Shown here in pieces: positions 1 through 10,733 of a stretch of 64,000 bases of DNA. The notes beneath the pieces are model-generated. The model was not told where the DNA came from. It saw nothing but the letters and a program-made list of their open reading frames with translations, and did no database searches. The stretch covers positions 826,459 through 890,458 of the forward strand of contig NW_005198966.1 in assembly GCF_000372725.1 (NCBI RefSeq), in the 5' to 3' direction. The DNA comes from Emiliania huxleyi CCMP1516. Lineage: Eukaryota; Haptophyta; Isochrysidales; Noelaerhabdaceae. The position numbers were made by a program, and so were the translations under genes. The stretch's first letter is position 1. Each line of letters begins with the position of its first letter.

Positions 1-3000
1 GCCGCGCGTGCACCGCGCCGCCAGCCGCCATGCCCACCCCCGCCCACGGCCCCCACTGCACGCTCGAGCCGCGCAAGCCTCGCACGGCGCGGCACGCAGC
101 GAGCGCGTCGAGGCAGCTGTTGGCGGCGGCGTAGTTGGCCTGGCCGGCGCCGCCAAAGAGCGCCGCTACCGACGAGAAGAGCACGCACGCATCGAGCGGC
201 GATACGCTCGACGAGCCGTGCAGCGCCCACGCGCCCTGCGCCTTGGGCGCGTACACGCGCACAAGTGAGTGCGCCGTCTGCATGCGAAGGAGGCCGTCGG
301 AGAGGACGCCCGCAGCGTGCCACACGCCAAGGAGCCGCGCTACCCCGCCGCCGCCGCCGCCGCCGCCGCCGTGCGCCGAGAGGCAGCTCACCAGCCGACG
401 CACGTCCGACACGTCCGATGCGTCGCACTGCGCCACGCCCACATCGCACCCTCCCGCCCGGCCCGGCCACTCGGCGTCTGTCGGCGAGACGGAGCCTCCG
501 CGAGACGCCAACGCGACCGCCGCCGCGCCGCCCTCGCCAAGCCACCGCCCGGTCAGCAGGCCGAGCCCTCCCGTGCCGCCCGTCACCACGTGCACCCCGC
601 GCGGCGCCACCTCCGCGCACGTCGGGACGCGAACCACAACCTTGCCCGTGTTTGCGCCGCTCTGCAAGCAGCGGAACGCGGCTTGCACGTTCCGCTCGAG
701 CGCAAAAGTGACGAGGGGCAGCCCGTGCACCACGCCGGCTGCGGCGCGAGACGAGAGCAGGCGGAGCACGCCTCGCATCCAGCACGGGCGCTGCTCCATG
801 GCGCTGTCGAGCGCCAACGCGACGCACCGGGCGGAAGGAGAGGCGGCGAGCTGACGCTCCGCGCTCCACACCGCCCGCTTGCCAATCTCGCCCCAACCGC
901 CCCCCTCGCGAAGCAAGGCGAACGACGCGGCGATGAAATCCGCCGACAGGCTGTTGAGCACCGCGTGCAGCCGCGACGCGCCGAACAGCGCCGCCGCGCC
1001 CGACGCGAAGGCTCCGCCGTCGCGCGAGCTGAGGGTCCTGTGGCGCAAGCCAAGGCTTCGCAGGAAGCAATGCTTGTACGGCCGACCCACCGTCGCCGCA
1101 GCACGGACGCCGAGCCAGTGCAGGTACGCCGCAGCCGCGAGCCCGACGCCGCCCGCGCCGGCGTGCAGCAGCACGCTGCCACCGCTCCTCGCCCGCGACG
1201 CGAGCAGCGACATGTGCACTGTGCTCCACGTCGTCGGCAGCGTGGAGGCCTGCTCCAGTGAGAGCGGCGCCCGCAACGCCGCGACGAGCCGCGCGTCGGT
1301 TCGCGCGATGGAGGCGAGCGCCGCGATGCCGTGACCGAGCGCGCTGTCGCCAATGCGCAGCTGCGAGCCGGCGCCGTCGCCCAACGCCGCCACAACGCCG
1401 GCGCAGTCGGAGCCGGGAGGGCCGGGGTCGCCCGGGTATGCTCCGAGCACGTTGAGCACGTCGCGAAAGTTGAGGCCGACCGCGCGCACGCGCAGCTCGA
1501 CGTCTCCCACCTGCGGCGGCGCCTCGTGGGGCGGCTGCGGCGCGACGCGGAGGTTGGCCACTGCGCCGCGCGCGTCAAAGTAGAGCGCCACCGGCGTCGC
1601 CCCGCCCTGGCCCTGAGTGCCCTCGGCCAGCCTCGGCACGCGACATGCACACGTGCATGTCGAAAGCCGCAGCAGCGCCTCGGGCTCGGAGGCGGGGTGG
1701 AGCAGCGCGAGCAGCGGCGACGCCTCCCTCACCCACTGCACGTCGACGTTCACCAAAAGCGCCGTCGGCAGCTCCGAGCGAGCAGTGCGGCACAAGCCGA
1801 CCACTCCTGCGTGTGCGGGTCGCATTGGCCGGCTGCCGGGCATCGGCGCCGAGCCGCACGTCACCAGCCGGAGTATGCTCGGCGCCGTGGCGGCCTGTGC
1901 TCCGCGCAGCACTGCCAGCACCGCCTCGGAGGGCGGTAGAGCTGCCGAATGTCCTCCCTTCGGCCACAGGGCCACGGCGCAGCCCGTGGACTGTTTTGCC
2001 GCCACACTCCCCGCCTCACCCCCCTCCGAGACAGCCCCGCAAGGCGACCCGCGGGAGGCATGCTGCGGAGGCCCGAGCCACACAGCGACGCCCTCGGCCT
2101 CTGCGCTCGGATCAAGCGAGACGCGCCGCCATTCCGTCACGTAGACGTGCTGCTGCTGCTGCTGCTGCTGCTCTGCGCGCGCCGCCCTCTTCTGCTCTCG
2201 CTCCGAGACCTATTCACGCGGGGAGGGTGTGGAGAGAACGCTGTCCAACACCGCGCAACCCCCCCCCTCTCCAGGCTCCGGCACCTCGCGACTCTCAAAC
2301 CCGTCGATGGCGGCGGGAGGGGGAGAGCCCGGCTCGGCGGAGCTGCACAGCCTCACAGCGGCGCAGCTGGGCCCGCTCGCCGCCACGAATGCGCAGAGCG
2401 GCCCGCGCGCCCTGCGGAAGGACGCCGCCGAAACCGAGAACGGGAGCCGCAACCCTCCTCCGCCGCCGCCCCGCCCGCCCCCCTCCCTCCCGCCCTTCTC
2501 GCCCGTCGCGAGGAAACCGGTTAGCTGAAGCGCGGCGTCGACACTGGAGGGGTGCGCCACCACCGCCGTCGGCCCAGCCTGCCGGCGCAGCCTCGCCGCG
2601 CAAGCGCCGCCGCCGCGAGGCGGGCACCAGACGGCGAGCAGAGGCCGGTAGCGCGGGCCGTACTCGAGCCCGACAGAGCGAAGCTCGCTGTACAACCTTG
2701 CGGGGTCGACGGCCACCGCCGCGCACCGACGCACGCTCGCAGCCGTCGTCGCAACAAGCGCGCCGCCGCCCGCCGCGGCGTCGCCCGCGCAGTGCACGGC
2801 GGCGGGCGAGTCGCCCCGCGCAAGTTCCGTGCCAAACGCCGGAGCGGCGACGCGACGGCTCCGAACCTCGAAACGGCCGGCGGATGTGTCGACCTCGCAT
2901 GCAACCTCCGATGCGCCGCCGCCGGGCAGCAGCGGCTGCAGAAAGTAGATGCGGCGCAGACACAGCGCCTCGGTGCCCAGAGCGAGTGCCCCCGAGTGGC

Positions 3001-6000
3001 GCGCCTGCGTGTGAAGACTCGGAGCGGTCAAGTGTGGGTGCGGCAGCGGCGTGTGGTGTGTTCGGAGCATCGCGTGATAGCCCAAGCCGGCGAGAAGAGC
3101 ATGGGCTATCAGCGTCTCCTCAAGCGCCGGGGTGGAGTACCACGACTTCACAATCTGGGGCGGCGCGCCATTTCGAGGAAACCGGCCGCCGGGAAGACGA
3201 CGCGCCTACGTGACGGTGTCGCGTGGGACGTGTCCCGGACACGTCGCGAACGCCTGCCGCCGGGAGCAGCCCCGCGCCCTCGGACGAGGTGGTCGGCGAC
3301 GAGCTGCAGCAGCGCGCCGCCGAGCCGCGAGGTGAAGGTCGCCACGGAGGAGCCTCCAGCGGGGGGCCTCGCCCACTCTGCAAAAGGGTGCGGCGCCTCC
3401 CGCCACCCGAATCGCCGCCGAGAGTACGCGAGGCTGGCGGCTGCCGAGGCGGCGGCGGCGGCACAAACGGCTGGGGATGGGGCGGCTGCGGCAGTGGCAC
3501 GCCGAAGGACTGCGTGGGCGATCGTGCCGCTGTAGCCAAAGGAGCTCACGCCGCCAGCAGCGGCTTCGCAACCCGTCGCGAGACGCATCGGCTGGGTCGG
3601 CAGCGCGCAAGGCTCGCTCGACAGCGCGGCGGTCACGTTTAGGTTTGGCGTGCGGAGCTGGGCGTTTGGCGGCGCGTGCGCGCGGAGCACGGAGAGCGGC
3701 ATCGAGAGCAGGCCGACCAACCCCGCTGCGGGCTCGGCGTGCCCGACGTTGGCCTGCGGCGGAGAGGTGGGGAGGGAGGGGGGCTCAGCCGGCACTTGGG
3801 TTGAACTGCGGACGACGTCGCTGCGCGGTGTGACAGTGTGCCTTGGAGGAGCTGACGGAGGGGAGCGAAGGGCCAGCCGCTCCCGCGCCGAGGAGGGACG
3901 CCGCGAGGGATCGCGCCTATGGAAACTTTCGCGGCCATGTCATGGACGCGTCGTGGTCATGTCCGCTGAGGGAGGGACGCTAGCACGCCTCCACAGGATC
4001 GCCGAGCGCCGTGCCCGTGCCGTGCGCCTCGAAGAAGCACCGCTCGGCGAGCCCCGCGCCCGACACCGCGTGCGCACGCGACAGCAGGTCCCGCTGCGCC
4101 TGCCCGTTGGGCGCCGTCAGGCTCGCGCTCCGCCCGTCCTGCCGCACGCAGCTGCCGAGCAGCCGTGGGTTGGTGGCATCGGCAGCCCCGTCACCGAGAG
4201 CGAGAGCGGCGCACGCCTCGGCGCGCGCGTAGCCGTCCGCGCGCGCGTCGAAGGTGTGGCAGCGGCCTCGCGCGGACAGCATCCCCGCCGTCGCAAACGT
4301 CACCGACACGCCCGGCAGCAGCATCAGGCTCACCCCCGCCACCAGCGCAGACGGGCACTCGTCCCGCTGCAGCGCCCCCGCCGCGCCGTGCGCGGCGACC
4401 AGCGCCGCCGAGCAGGCGGTGTCGTACGAGACGCACGGGCCGTGCAGCCCGAGCGCAAACGAGAGCCGGCCCGACGCGATCGAGTGGCTGCTCCCCGTGG
4501 CCGCGTACACGCTCCTCCCAACCGGCGACCCGCGCAGCACCTCGGCCCAGTCCGCCGCGGCGATGCCCACAAACACGCCCGTCAGGCTGCCCGCGAGCGC
4601 CTCGCGGCCCTGCCCCGACGCGTGCAGCGCCTCGTAGCCGTGCTCGAGCAGCAGCCGCTGCTGCGGGTCCATCGCCGCCGCCTCGGCGGGCGAGACGCCA
4701 AAGGCGAGGTTGTCGAAGCAGTCGGCGTCTCGCACGAAGCCGCCGTGGCTGGCGCGGCGGCCGAGCTCGCTCTCTGTGGCAGGCATGTGGGCGGACCCGA
4801 TCCCCCACCGGTCTGGCGGCACCTCGACGATCGCGTCTGAGGCGCAGTCGCAGAGGCGGCCCAGCGCTGCGGCGTCGGCGCCGGCGGCAAAAGCGCCAGC
4901 AACGCCCGAGACGGCGGCGGTGGAGGGTGCGCCAGCGCGGCTGGGTGGGGCGAAGAGGGCTTGCCTGTGGTCGAGGGAGGCCGACGCCACCCCGCCGCCG
5001 CCGAGCGCGCGGGCGAGCTGGCGCAGCGTCGGGTGCTCAAAGAGGAGCGTCTCGGGGAGCGCTTCTTCCCGCCCGAGAGCCTCGCTCACCAGCCCCTGGG
5101 GGGGGCATGTCAGAGGGACGTGTCAGAGGGACGTGTCAGAGGGACGTGTCAGTGGGCGTGGCATGGGTGTGTCGAGAGCGGCGGCGGCGCGAGCAGTGTG
5201 GAGGCGGATGGAGGCGGTGAGTGGGAAGGGGACGGAGGAAGCGTCTCGGAAGTGTCTCGACCTGAAACTCGCCCAGCGCGGCCGAGTCGAGCCCCGCCTC
5301 CATCAGAGGCGCGTCGGCGTCGACGTCTGCACCGCGCACCTCGGAGGCGAGCTGCTGCAGGAGCGGCAGCAGCGACTCGGCCGCCTCCCCCCCGCTCCCC
5401 TCCCTCCCCTGCCCCCGGCGCCCATCCTCCCCAGCCCCATCCTCGCCGGCCCCATCCTCGCCGGCCCCATCCTCGCCGGCCCCATCCTCGCCGGCCGCGT
5501 CGCCCGCTCGGCCAGCCTCGCTCCGGGTCTCGTCGCGCTCGTCGCGCGCGCGCAGACGCGTCGCGCACCCCTCGGACGTGCCCTCGGACGTGTCCAGCTC
5601 GCGCAGCCGCGTCGGCGAGCGCGACATCAGCAGCTCCGCCTCCGCCACCATAGGGCCGTAGGCGCTGCACCGCTCCGCAGACAGCCGCCGCTCCTCTGCG
5701 CCCGCGACGGTGTCTCGCGCCGACGCGGCGGTGTCGCGTCCCACCGCAGCTGCACCGGCCCCACAGGCGGCCGCTTGGCCGGCGCCAGCACCGCCGGGCG
5801 CTAGCTGCGGTGCCGGAGGCTCGTCCCGCCAGACATGGACGACGCTGCCGGGAGGGAGCTTGGGCGGGGCTTTGGCGGCGGCGGCGGCGGCGCCCTCGGC
5901 GCCCTCTCCTTCGCCCGCGTCCGCTGAGGTGAGCTGGAGGAAGGCCTCGCGGCAGTCGCGGCGCCGCAGCTTGCCCGACGTCGTCTTGAGGATGGAGCGC

Positions 6001-9000
6001 GGGCGGAGCAGCACGATCGCCGCAGGGCGGACCGCCTGGCAGGCAGGAGCGGGGAGTGTGGGCGGGGAGGAACGCAGGCGAGGCGGGAGAGGCGGAGCCG
6101 ACTCGTGGCCGCGGCGACAGCGAGAGAGCATTAGGGCGGCGCATAGCGAGGCGCGGGCAGCTCTCTGGCTCGCGGGGGTAGTGGAAGTGTCTCGGAAGCG
6201 TCCGCACCTCGCTGCTCGCAACCGACTCTGCCACCTCACGGCAGATCGCCTCTAGCGCCTTCGCCGTCAGGGGCACCTCGGCCCTCACCTGGAGGGAGGG
6301 GGGGGGGGGGGGGGGGTATTTCGAAGAAGTGTCGAAGGCGTGGCGAAAGTGCCTCGGAGGTGTCTGGGGCGTGTCTGAGAGCTGTCTCGGAGGTGTCTCG
6401 GAGGTGTGTGTGTGGCGGAGGTGTCTCGGAAGTGTCCCGCCACCTCGCCCATCAGCACGAGCTGCTCCTCGGCGGCGCGCCCCACGACGCCGACGGGGAG
6501 GGCGGCGACACAGCCGGGCCGCAGCGACGTGCACCCCGCCTCGGCGCACGCCTGAAACTCGGGTGTCCATCTCGGGTCATCTCGCGTCATCTCGCAGACA
6601 TCTCGGCGCACGCCGCCTCGGCGCACACCTCGACATCCGACGCGTGGAGCGTGCGGCCGCGGACCGTTAGCACGTCCTTGATGCGGCCCACGATGTACAG
6701 CCGGCCGCTCCAGAGCATCCCCAAGTCGCCCGTCCGCAAATGTGGCGCCAGCACTCCGCTGCCCCCGCCCTCTCCGCCGCCGCCGCCCTCTCCGCCGCTG
6801 CCGCCGCTGCCGCCGCCGTCTCCGGCGGTGGCCGGGTCGATGCGCGCGTGGAAGGTGGCAGAGGTCTCGGTGGGAAGCCCCCAGTAGCCGCCCGCTACGG
6901 ACGGTCCCGCTAGCCACACCTCGCCGACCTACGTCAAAGAAGACACCGGAGCCGGCGCGTGAGGACGCCATGACCACACCAGACGGCAAGGCGGGGATAC
7001 GGGTGTGTCATGCGCGGTGTATTCAGAGAGCCGCGGAGGAAGCGAGTCCTCTCGAGTGCTACTCGGGGACGCGAGGGCCCTTCACCCCGCATCTAGGACC
7101 GCGCGACCATGCCGTCGGGCAGCAGCGCGCGCGTGTCGGGGTGGACGACGCGCACCGCTTGCGCCGCCGGCCCTCTACGGTCGAGGCAAGCGCAGCCGGC
7201 CACCTCGAGCCTCTCGTCGACTGCAGCGGCGCCTCCGGCCGCCTCAGCAGCGACCGTCTCTGCGTCAGCGTCAGCCGCTGGCGCAGAGGCGCTGCTGCCC
7301 CTCCTGAGCTCGGGCGACGGGGCCCGCCGGAAGACGGCCAGCGGGTCGGGCATCGCCCGTGCGCCTGCGTCATGAAGGCACCACGGGTACAACGCGTACT
7401 CTTCCACAGCCATGGCCCATGAGAGCGGACGAGAGGAGTACGACGAGTACTCTTCAAGCCCTCAACCCGGGGTGAGGACGTGTCTTCTGCTACTCGGAAG
7501 ACGTCGATCTGCAGCCCGGCATCTAGGCGCGCGCGCCGACGGCGAGCCGCGCGCGGGAGAGGCGCAGCAGGTGCGGCCGCTCGGTGCGACCCGCGACAAA
7601 GAGGCAATTCTCGGCGAGGCCTACTCTCGCCCAATCTCGGCTGATCTCGGCCTGGCCGCCTCCCGCGCGGCTGAGGCGCGGCTGTCGGCGGGGCCGAAGA
7701 CGCAGGCGAAGGCGTCGGGCCGGAAGCCGCAAGGGCCAAAGGCCTCGCAAAAGGCGCGCAGCGTCGCCGCGCGGATCGGCTCGGCGCCGTTGAGAGCGGC
7801 GCGCCAGTGCGAGAGCGACAGCGGCGGCGCCGCTTTGCCCGGTGGCGCGGCGCGGGACGGGTGCGCGCGACGGACGCAGAGGGCGTACCTGCGGGAGGGG
7901 GGTCGTGGCGTGTGAAGGTGCGGGCGGCTGCGTAGGGTGCTCTCGTGCCTGTGCGTGCTGCTCGAGTGTGCCCGTCTCTCTGCCGCGAGACACGACGGTG
8001 CCGTGCAGTGGACCGGCGTGCCCCCTCCTCCTCTGCTATGAGCCCCCCCTCCTCCTCTGCTGGGAAGGCGTGGTGGCGCGGGGGGGGGGGGCGGAGGAGG
8101 TCGTTGGCTGTGAGGGCTTGGTGGAGGTGGCGTGGGGGGCGGAGGGGGTGGTTGCGGACCCGAAGTTCGGCGCGGTGGTGACGACGGAGTGTGAGGCTGC
8201 CCGCCGCGACACGGCCTGCGTCCACGCCGCGGGCCGCTGCAGGAAGGATGAGGGCGACATGAGGTCTGCAGTCCAGCCGATCAGCGCAGGCGCGAGGCAG
8301 CAGCCGATGAGGCCCATGTCGTGGTACTGTTTGCGGCGGGGTGGCGGCGGTGAGGGAGGCGGCAGGCGGGGTGGGGCGGTGGAGAGGGAGCGGCGGCGGT
8401 GGGGAGAGAGCGGCAGAGGCAGCGGCGGGGAGAGGGGAAGGGGGAGCGGTGAGGAGACGGGGCGGGCGTGGTCTATTTGCCCCGTTTGTCTGCCGTCTAT
8501 TTGCCTGCGGCAGCCACGAGACGAGGGCGACGGGGTCGCCGGCGCCGGCCGCCGCCGAGACGGGAGAGACCGCCTTGAGCGCGCGCACGTTCGCCATCAG
8601 GTTGCGCGTCCGCACCACCACTCCCTTCGGGTGGCCGGTCGAGCCAGACGTGTACTGCAGGAAAGAAACCTCGCCGCCGTCGGCGGCGGCGGCGGCGGCG
8701 GCGGCAGCTTCGGCAGCTTCGGTGCCCGCGCCCGCGCCCGCCCGCGCGGCGAGCCAGCTGGCCAGCCAGTCTGCGTCCGCCCCGCGCGCCTCCTTGACAT
8801 CGTCGGAGGAGCGCCAAGTCCACCCCTCAGGCCACGCGGTGGGCTGGTCTGCTGTGCCGGCGCCGAGCAGCTTGGAGGAGAGCCAGCGGAGGCGGAGGTA
8901 GGAGGCGGTGGAGAGGAGGAGGGAGGGGGCGCAGGAGGCATAGATGCGAGCAACCTTGTCGATCCCCTCGCCCAGCGTCCGCCTCGCCGCGGCGCTCGGC

Positions 9001-9483
9001 ATCGGAGAGGTCGGCAGAACGGGCGGGTAGTACGGCACGGCGATGACGGCGGCATAGTTGCAGCCGAAGAAGGCGACGAGCAGCTCCTGCGGCGCGGGAC
9101 GGAGGGAGGAGCCTGAGTGGCCGCTGGGACGGTGCAAATCGAGCGTCGGCTCTAGACTGGGTGGGCTCAGCCGGGCTGGGGAGCCGCCGCACCAGGCCGG
9201 GCGGGTAGATGAGCATGGCTCGTCCCTGCTGTGGCACGCCCCAGGTGCGGCGCAGAGCCACGCAGACGGAGAGGGCGCGGCTGCGCAGCTCAGCGTAGCT
9301 CAGAGTCGCCTCCTCGGACAGGTTGGCTCTCAGCCACGTGTAGAGGCGCTCGTTTCCGAGCTCCGCTGCCCGGGCCTCGAAAGCGGCGACGAGGCTGCTC
9401 CCGTATAGAGGCGCGTCGGCCCAGTATTCGGCGGATTGCTGGGTGGGCTCGGAGACGTCGGGAGACTGGTCAGATTCTCTCAT
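1..9483 (-). CDS. Modular type I polyketide synthase with fatty-acyl-AMP ligase loading domain (FAAL-ACP-KS-DH-psiKR-ER-KR), 3' end beyond window
   Basis: Multi-exon gene read from 9483 leftwards. Domains in order: FAAL (about 9483-5900), acyl carrier protein (about 5390-5258), ketosynthase (5090 to about 3540), dehydratase (about 3400-2210), pseudo-KR (about 2130-1650), enoylreductase (about 1600-700) and ketoreductase (about 600-20). The most likely Met is at 9483 (MRESDQ); an upstream in-frame GTG at 9522 is less likely. The FAAL would adenylate a fatty or carboxylic acid and pass it to the ACP; KS would extend it, and KR, DH and ER would fully reduce the new beta-keto group. No AT domain lies between KS and DH (only about 50 residues), so the extender unit must come from elsewhere, as in trans-AT systems. 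Introns break every domain and several carry GACACGTCC-type microsatellites. The open reading frame runs to base 1, so more modules probably follow. Cellular location is unknown. Domain order is well supported; exact exon ends are not. Confidence 0.85.
20..2130 (-). other. Pseudo-KR, enoylreductase and ketoreductase domains of the PKS
   Basis: Around 2130-1650 the frame gives VTEWRRV and later HAGVVGLCRTARSELP, the structural (non-catalytic) KR half that precedes an ER in fully reducing modules. The MDR-type ER follows: VGLNFRDVLNVLGAYPG near 1480-1430 and the NADPH loop HAGAGGVGLAA near 1175-1140. The KR has the Rossmann motif TGGTGGLGLL near 580-550 and the catalytic region FSSVAALFGGAGQ followed by NYAAAN near 160-110 (Ser, Tyr and Asn present). 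The module should therefore leave a saturated chain. Confidence 0.8.
2210..3400 (-). other. Dehydratase (DH) domain of the PKS
   Basis: A double hot-dog DH begins with VADHLVRGR (candidate catalytic His) near 3310 and FPAAGFLEMA near 3175, which is split by an intron. The second half has LEYGPRYRPL near 2660 and HPSSVDAALQLTGF near 2550, containing the catalytic Asp of the HPxxxDAALQ motif. It follows the KS after a short linker with no acyltransferase in between, which is the key evidence for an AT-less module. Confidence 0.75.
3540..5090 (-). other. Ketosynthase (KS) domain of the PKS
   Basis: The three catalytic signatures are visible: DTACSAALVA (active Cys), EAHGTGTALGDPVE (first His), and NVGHAEPAAG near 3740 (second His). 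The N-terminal segment contains DPQQRLLLEHGYEAL, typical of the KS family. After GDPVE the exon ends at 3990 with a GC donor (GCGTGC); the frame would otherwise stop at once. The domain closes with FGYSGTIAHAVL near 3530, the usual FGxxGTNAH region with Ile for Asn. All catalytic residues are present, so an active condensing domain is expected. Confidence 0.85.
5258..5390 (-). other. Acyl carrier protein domain of the PKS
   Basis: The minus frame reads LMEAGLDSAALGEFQ, matching the phosphopantetheine attachment motif (G-x-D-S); the modified Ser is near 5285. The exon closes directly after the motif with a GT donor (GTCGAG). A 13-bp tandem repeat fills part of the following intron (about 5107-5150), and the next exon begins with the ACP-KS linker. 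It sits between FAAL and KS, so it most likely carries the starter acyl chain. Confidence 0.75.
5900..9483 (-). other. FAAL adenylation domain of the PKS
   Basis: Several exons encode the signatures of long-chain fatty-acyl-AMP ligases. The A3 loop YTSGSTGHPKGV lies near 8660-8625. YHDMGLIGCCLAPALIG lies near 8320-8270, the hallmark segment of FAALs as opposed to ordinary acyl-CoA ligases. LNGAEPI with a following GFRP segment lies near 7800-7730, GLAEN near 7620-7600, RTGDLG near 6740, and SILKTTSGKLRR with the catalytic Lys near 6010-5970. The N-terminal part (9483-9190) is separated from the rest by an intron. The last stretch before the ACP carries a run of five-residue GEDGA repeats (about 5500-5420), encoded by a 15-bp minisatellite; this looks like a flexible acidic linker. 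Confidence 0.8.
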
Positions 9484-9509
9484 CGAGCAGAGGAAGCTTG
9501 TCACGAAGT

Positions 9510-9556
9510 CGCCCACTCTCACTCTTCGCGCCGCCGCTGCATCCCCCAGAGAATCC
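9510..9556 (-). promoter_or_regulatory. 5' leader segment shared with the Myb gene
   Basis: On the minus strand just upstream of the PKS start are TTCTTTTTCGGATTCTCT, then GGATGCAG, then GCGCGAAGAGTGA. The same three blocks in the same order lie just upstream of the Myb gene (12366-12304), with slightly different spacers. This suggests a common core promoter or 5' UTR element, or a mobile sequence that donated the leader to both. Whether it acts is unknown. Confidence 0.3.
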
Positions 9557-9732
9557 GAAAAAGAACTCGGAAAACAAGAATTACAGATCCGCGATCAAAA
9601 TGATTTTCGACCGACCGCAGCGAAACGCAGGGGCGCCCCCCCCCCCGACCGAGCTGCGAAACAACGGCGTCCATACCGGCCAGAAGCCCCCAAATTTTCT
9701 TCGGCGCTGCGCGCCGTTGCAGTCGAGTTGTT

Positions 9733-10002
9733 AGGTGCCTATATGGGCTTCCAGTATCGGACCTTCAAGACATGCGCTTTTGGCCGGTGGCCTCCTCGGA
9801 CATGGTACCTCCGGTGAGATAGTGGCTGCCAGTTCGAGACTGGGGCCGATCGAACAAAGAGGGGTACCCGGAGAATCCCCAGCTGCGGAAACGTAGTGTC
9901 GCTCAAGAGGTGCGATACTGCGGGGGAGTGTAAGGTGCCTATATGGGCTTCCAGTATCGGACCTTCAAGACATGCGCTTTTGGCCGGTGGCCTCCTCGGA
10001 CA
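9733..10002 (+). repeat. Pair of 70-bp direct repeats exactly 200 bp apart
   Basis: Bases 9733-9802 and 9933-10002 are identical (both begin AGGTGCCTATATGGGCTTCC). The 130 bp between them is unique within the window. This could be a short tandem duplication with a 200-bp period or the ends of a very small direct-repeat element. It lies in the upstream region of the PKS. An 18-bp perfect palindrome built on TACATG follows at 10011-10028. Confidence 0.8.
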
Positions 10003-10026
10003 CGAGTGTAGGTACATGTACATGTA

Positions 10027-10602
10027 CCTCCTATCCCAAAAGTTATTTAGTACCACCCCGGTTTCGGACATCGGCGAACGATCGGAAGGGTGCCGCCTGC
10101 ACACAAATGGAGTCCAGCGATGTGGGACCTCAGTCCCAGAAGCTTGGAGCTTCAGGCCGCGACCACGTGGCTAGGTGGACACTAAAGTGCCATTTTGGCG
10201 CCAAATCTTGGCGCGAAATGACACGTGGTTTGGCGGGAGTGTGGTGTGCTGCGCTGCTCGACAGCGCTGCTGTTGAGCGCCAGCTGCTGCTTCCTTCAGC
10301 CAGACGGCCGGGCCTGCGCAGCACGACCGCTGGCCTTCCTCCTGCACGACAGGAGCGCGCCAAGGCGCGCGTCTGGGCAAGCAGTGCGTCTCATCGCGAT
10401 GCAAGAGTCGACGCTGTGACGCCGCCGCTCGCCGGCTAGAATGACAGTGGCAGCATTCGAGTACGCGTCGAGCTGTGCGTACCAGCACTTGTATGCGAGC
10501 TCATTGTGTCCCTGAGCTGCTGTGGGGTGCGTGGGCTCAGCTGCGGAGCACGTACTGGGCGGCGGTAGGGGGGTGGTACTAAATAACTTTTGGGATAGGA
10601 GG
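10027..10602 (+). mobile_element. Non-autonomous DNA transposon (MITE-like) with TA-flanked inverted ends
   Basis: A 35-bp perfect inverted repeat occupies 10025-10059 and 10570-10604. If the outermost TA on each side is the target duplication, the element is 576 bp and starts CCTCCTATCCCAAAAG. The interior has no convincing ORF. TA duplication and element size fit Tc1/mariner-like or related MITEs; the family cannot be named from one copy. The arms are identical, which suggests recent activity. Confidence 0.7.
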
Positions 10603-10650
10603 TATGTTGCAGCCCAGAGAGCTATCGTGCCGCAGTAGGAAGAAGAGATC

Positions 10651-10733
10651 TCTCGGCTACGGGACCGGCCCCAGCTTCGGCTGAGGGCTGACAAGCTGCC
10701 GAGCCCAAATCACTGTGACAGTCGTGATTTCTT
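10651..10733 (+). repeat. Dispersed repeat family A, copy 1 (carries a conserved ORF tail)
   Basis: About 83 bp matching, inverted, 43793-43875, with shorter matches at 33660-33706 and 60577-60628. In copies 1 and 3 the sequence encodes SLGYGTGPSFG followed by a stop, then a conserved AT-richer tail ending CCCAAATCAC. It therefore looks like the 3' end of a mobile-element coding region plus its tail. Confidence 0.7.

Noticed and set aside
1645-3213. 522-codon plus-strand frame (and other long plus frames over 1-9 kb)
   Set aside because: Arg/Pro/Ser-rich shadow of the minus-strand PKS exons; no domain.
3980-5089. KS exon as a complete stand-alone protein ending GDPVEAC
   Set aside because: The stop directly follows a GC donor; the third catalytic motif (NVGH) lies in the next exon.
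7059-9137. 692-codon minus frame
   Set aside because: Starts as the FAAL exon but then runs through introns and out-of-frame exons; the true product needs splicing.
9828-9850. CCAGTTCGAGACTGG, T-arm-like
   Set aside because: Only the arm is present; no cloverleaf around it.
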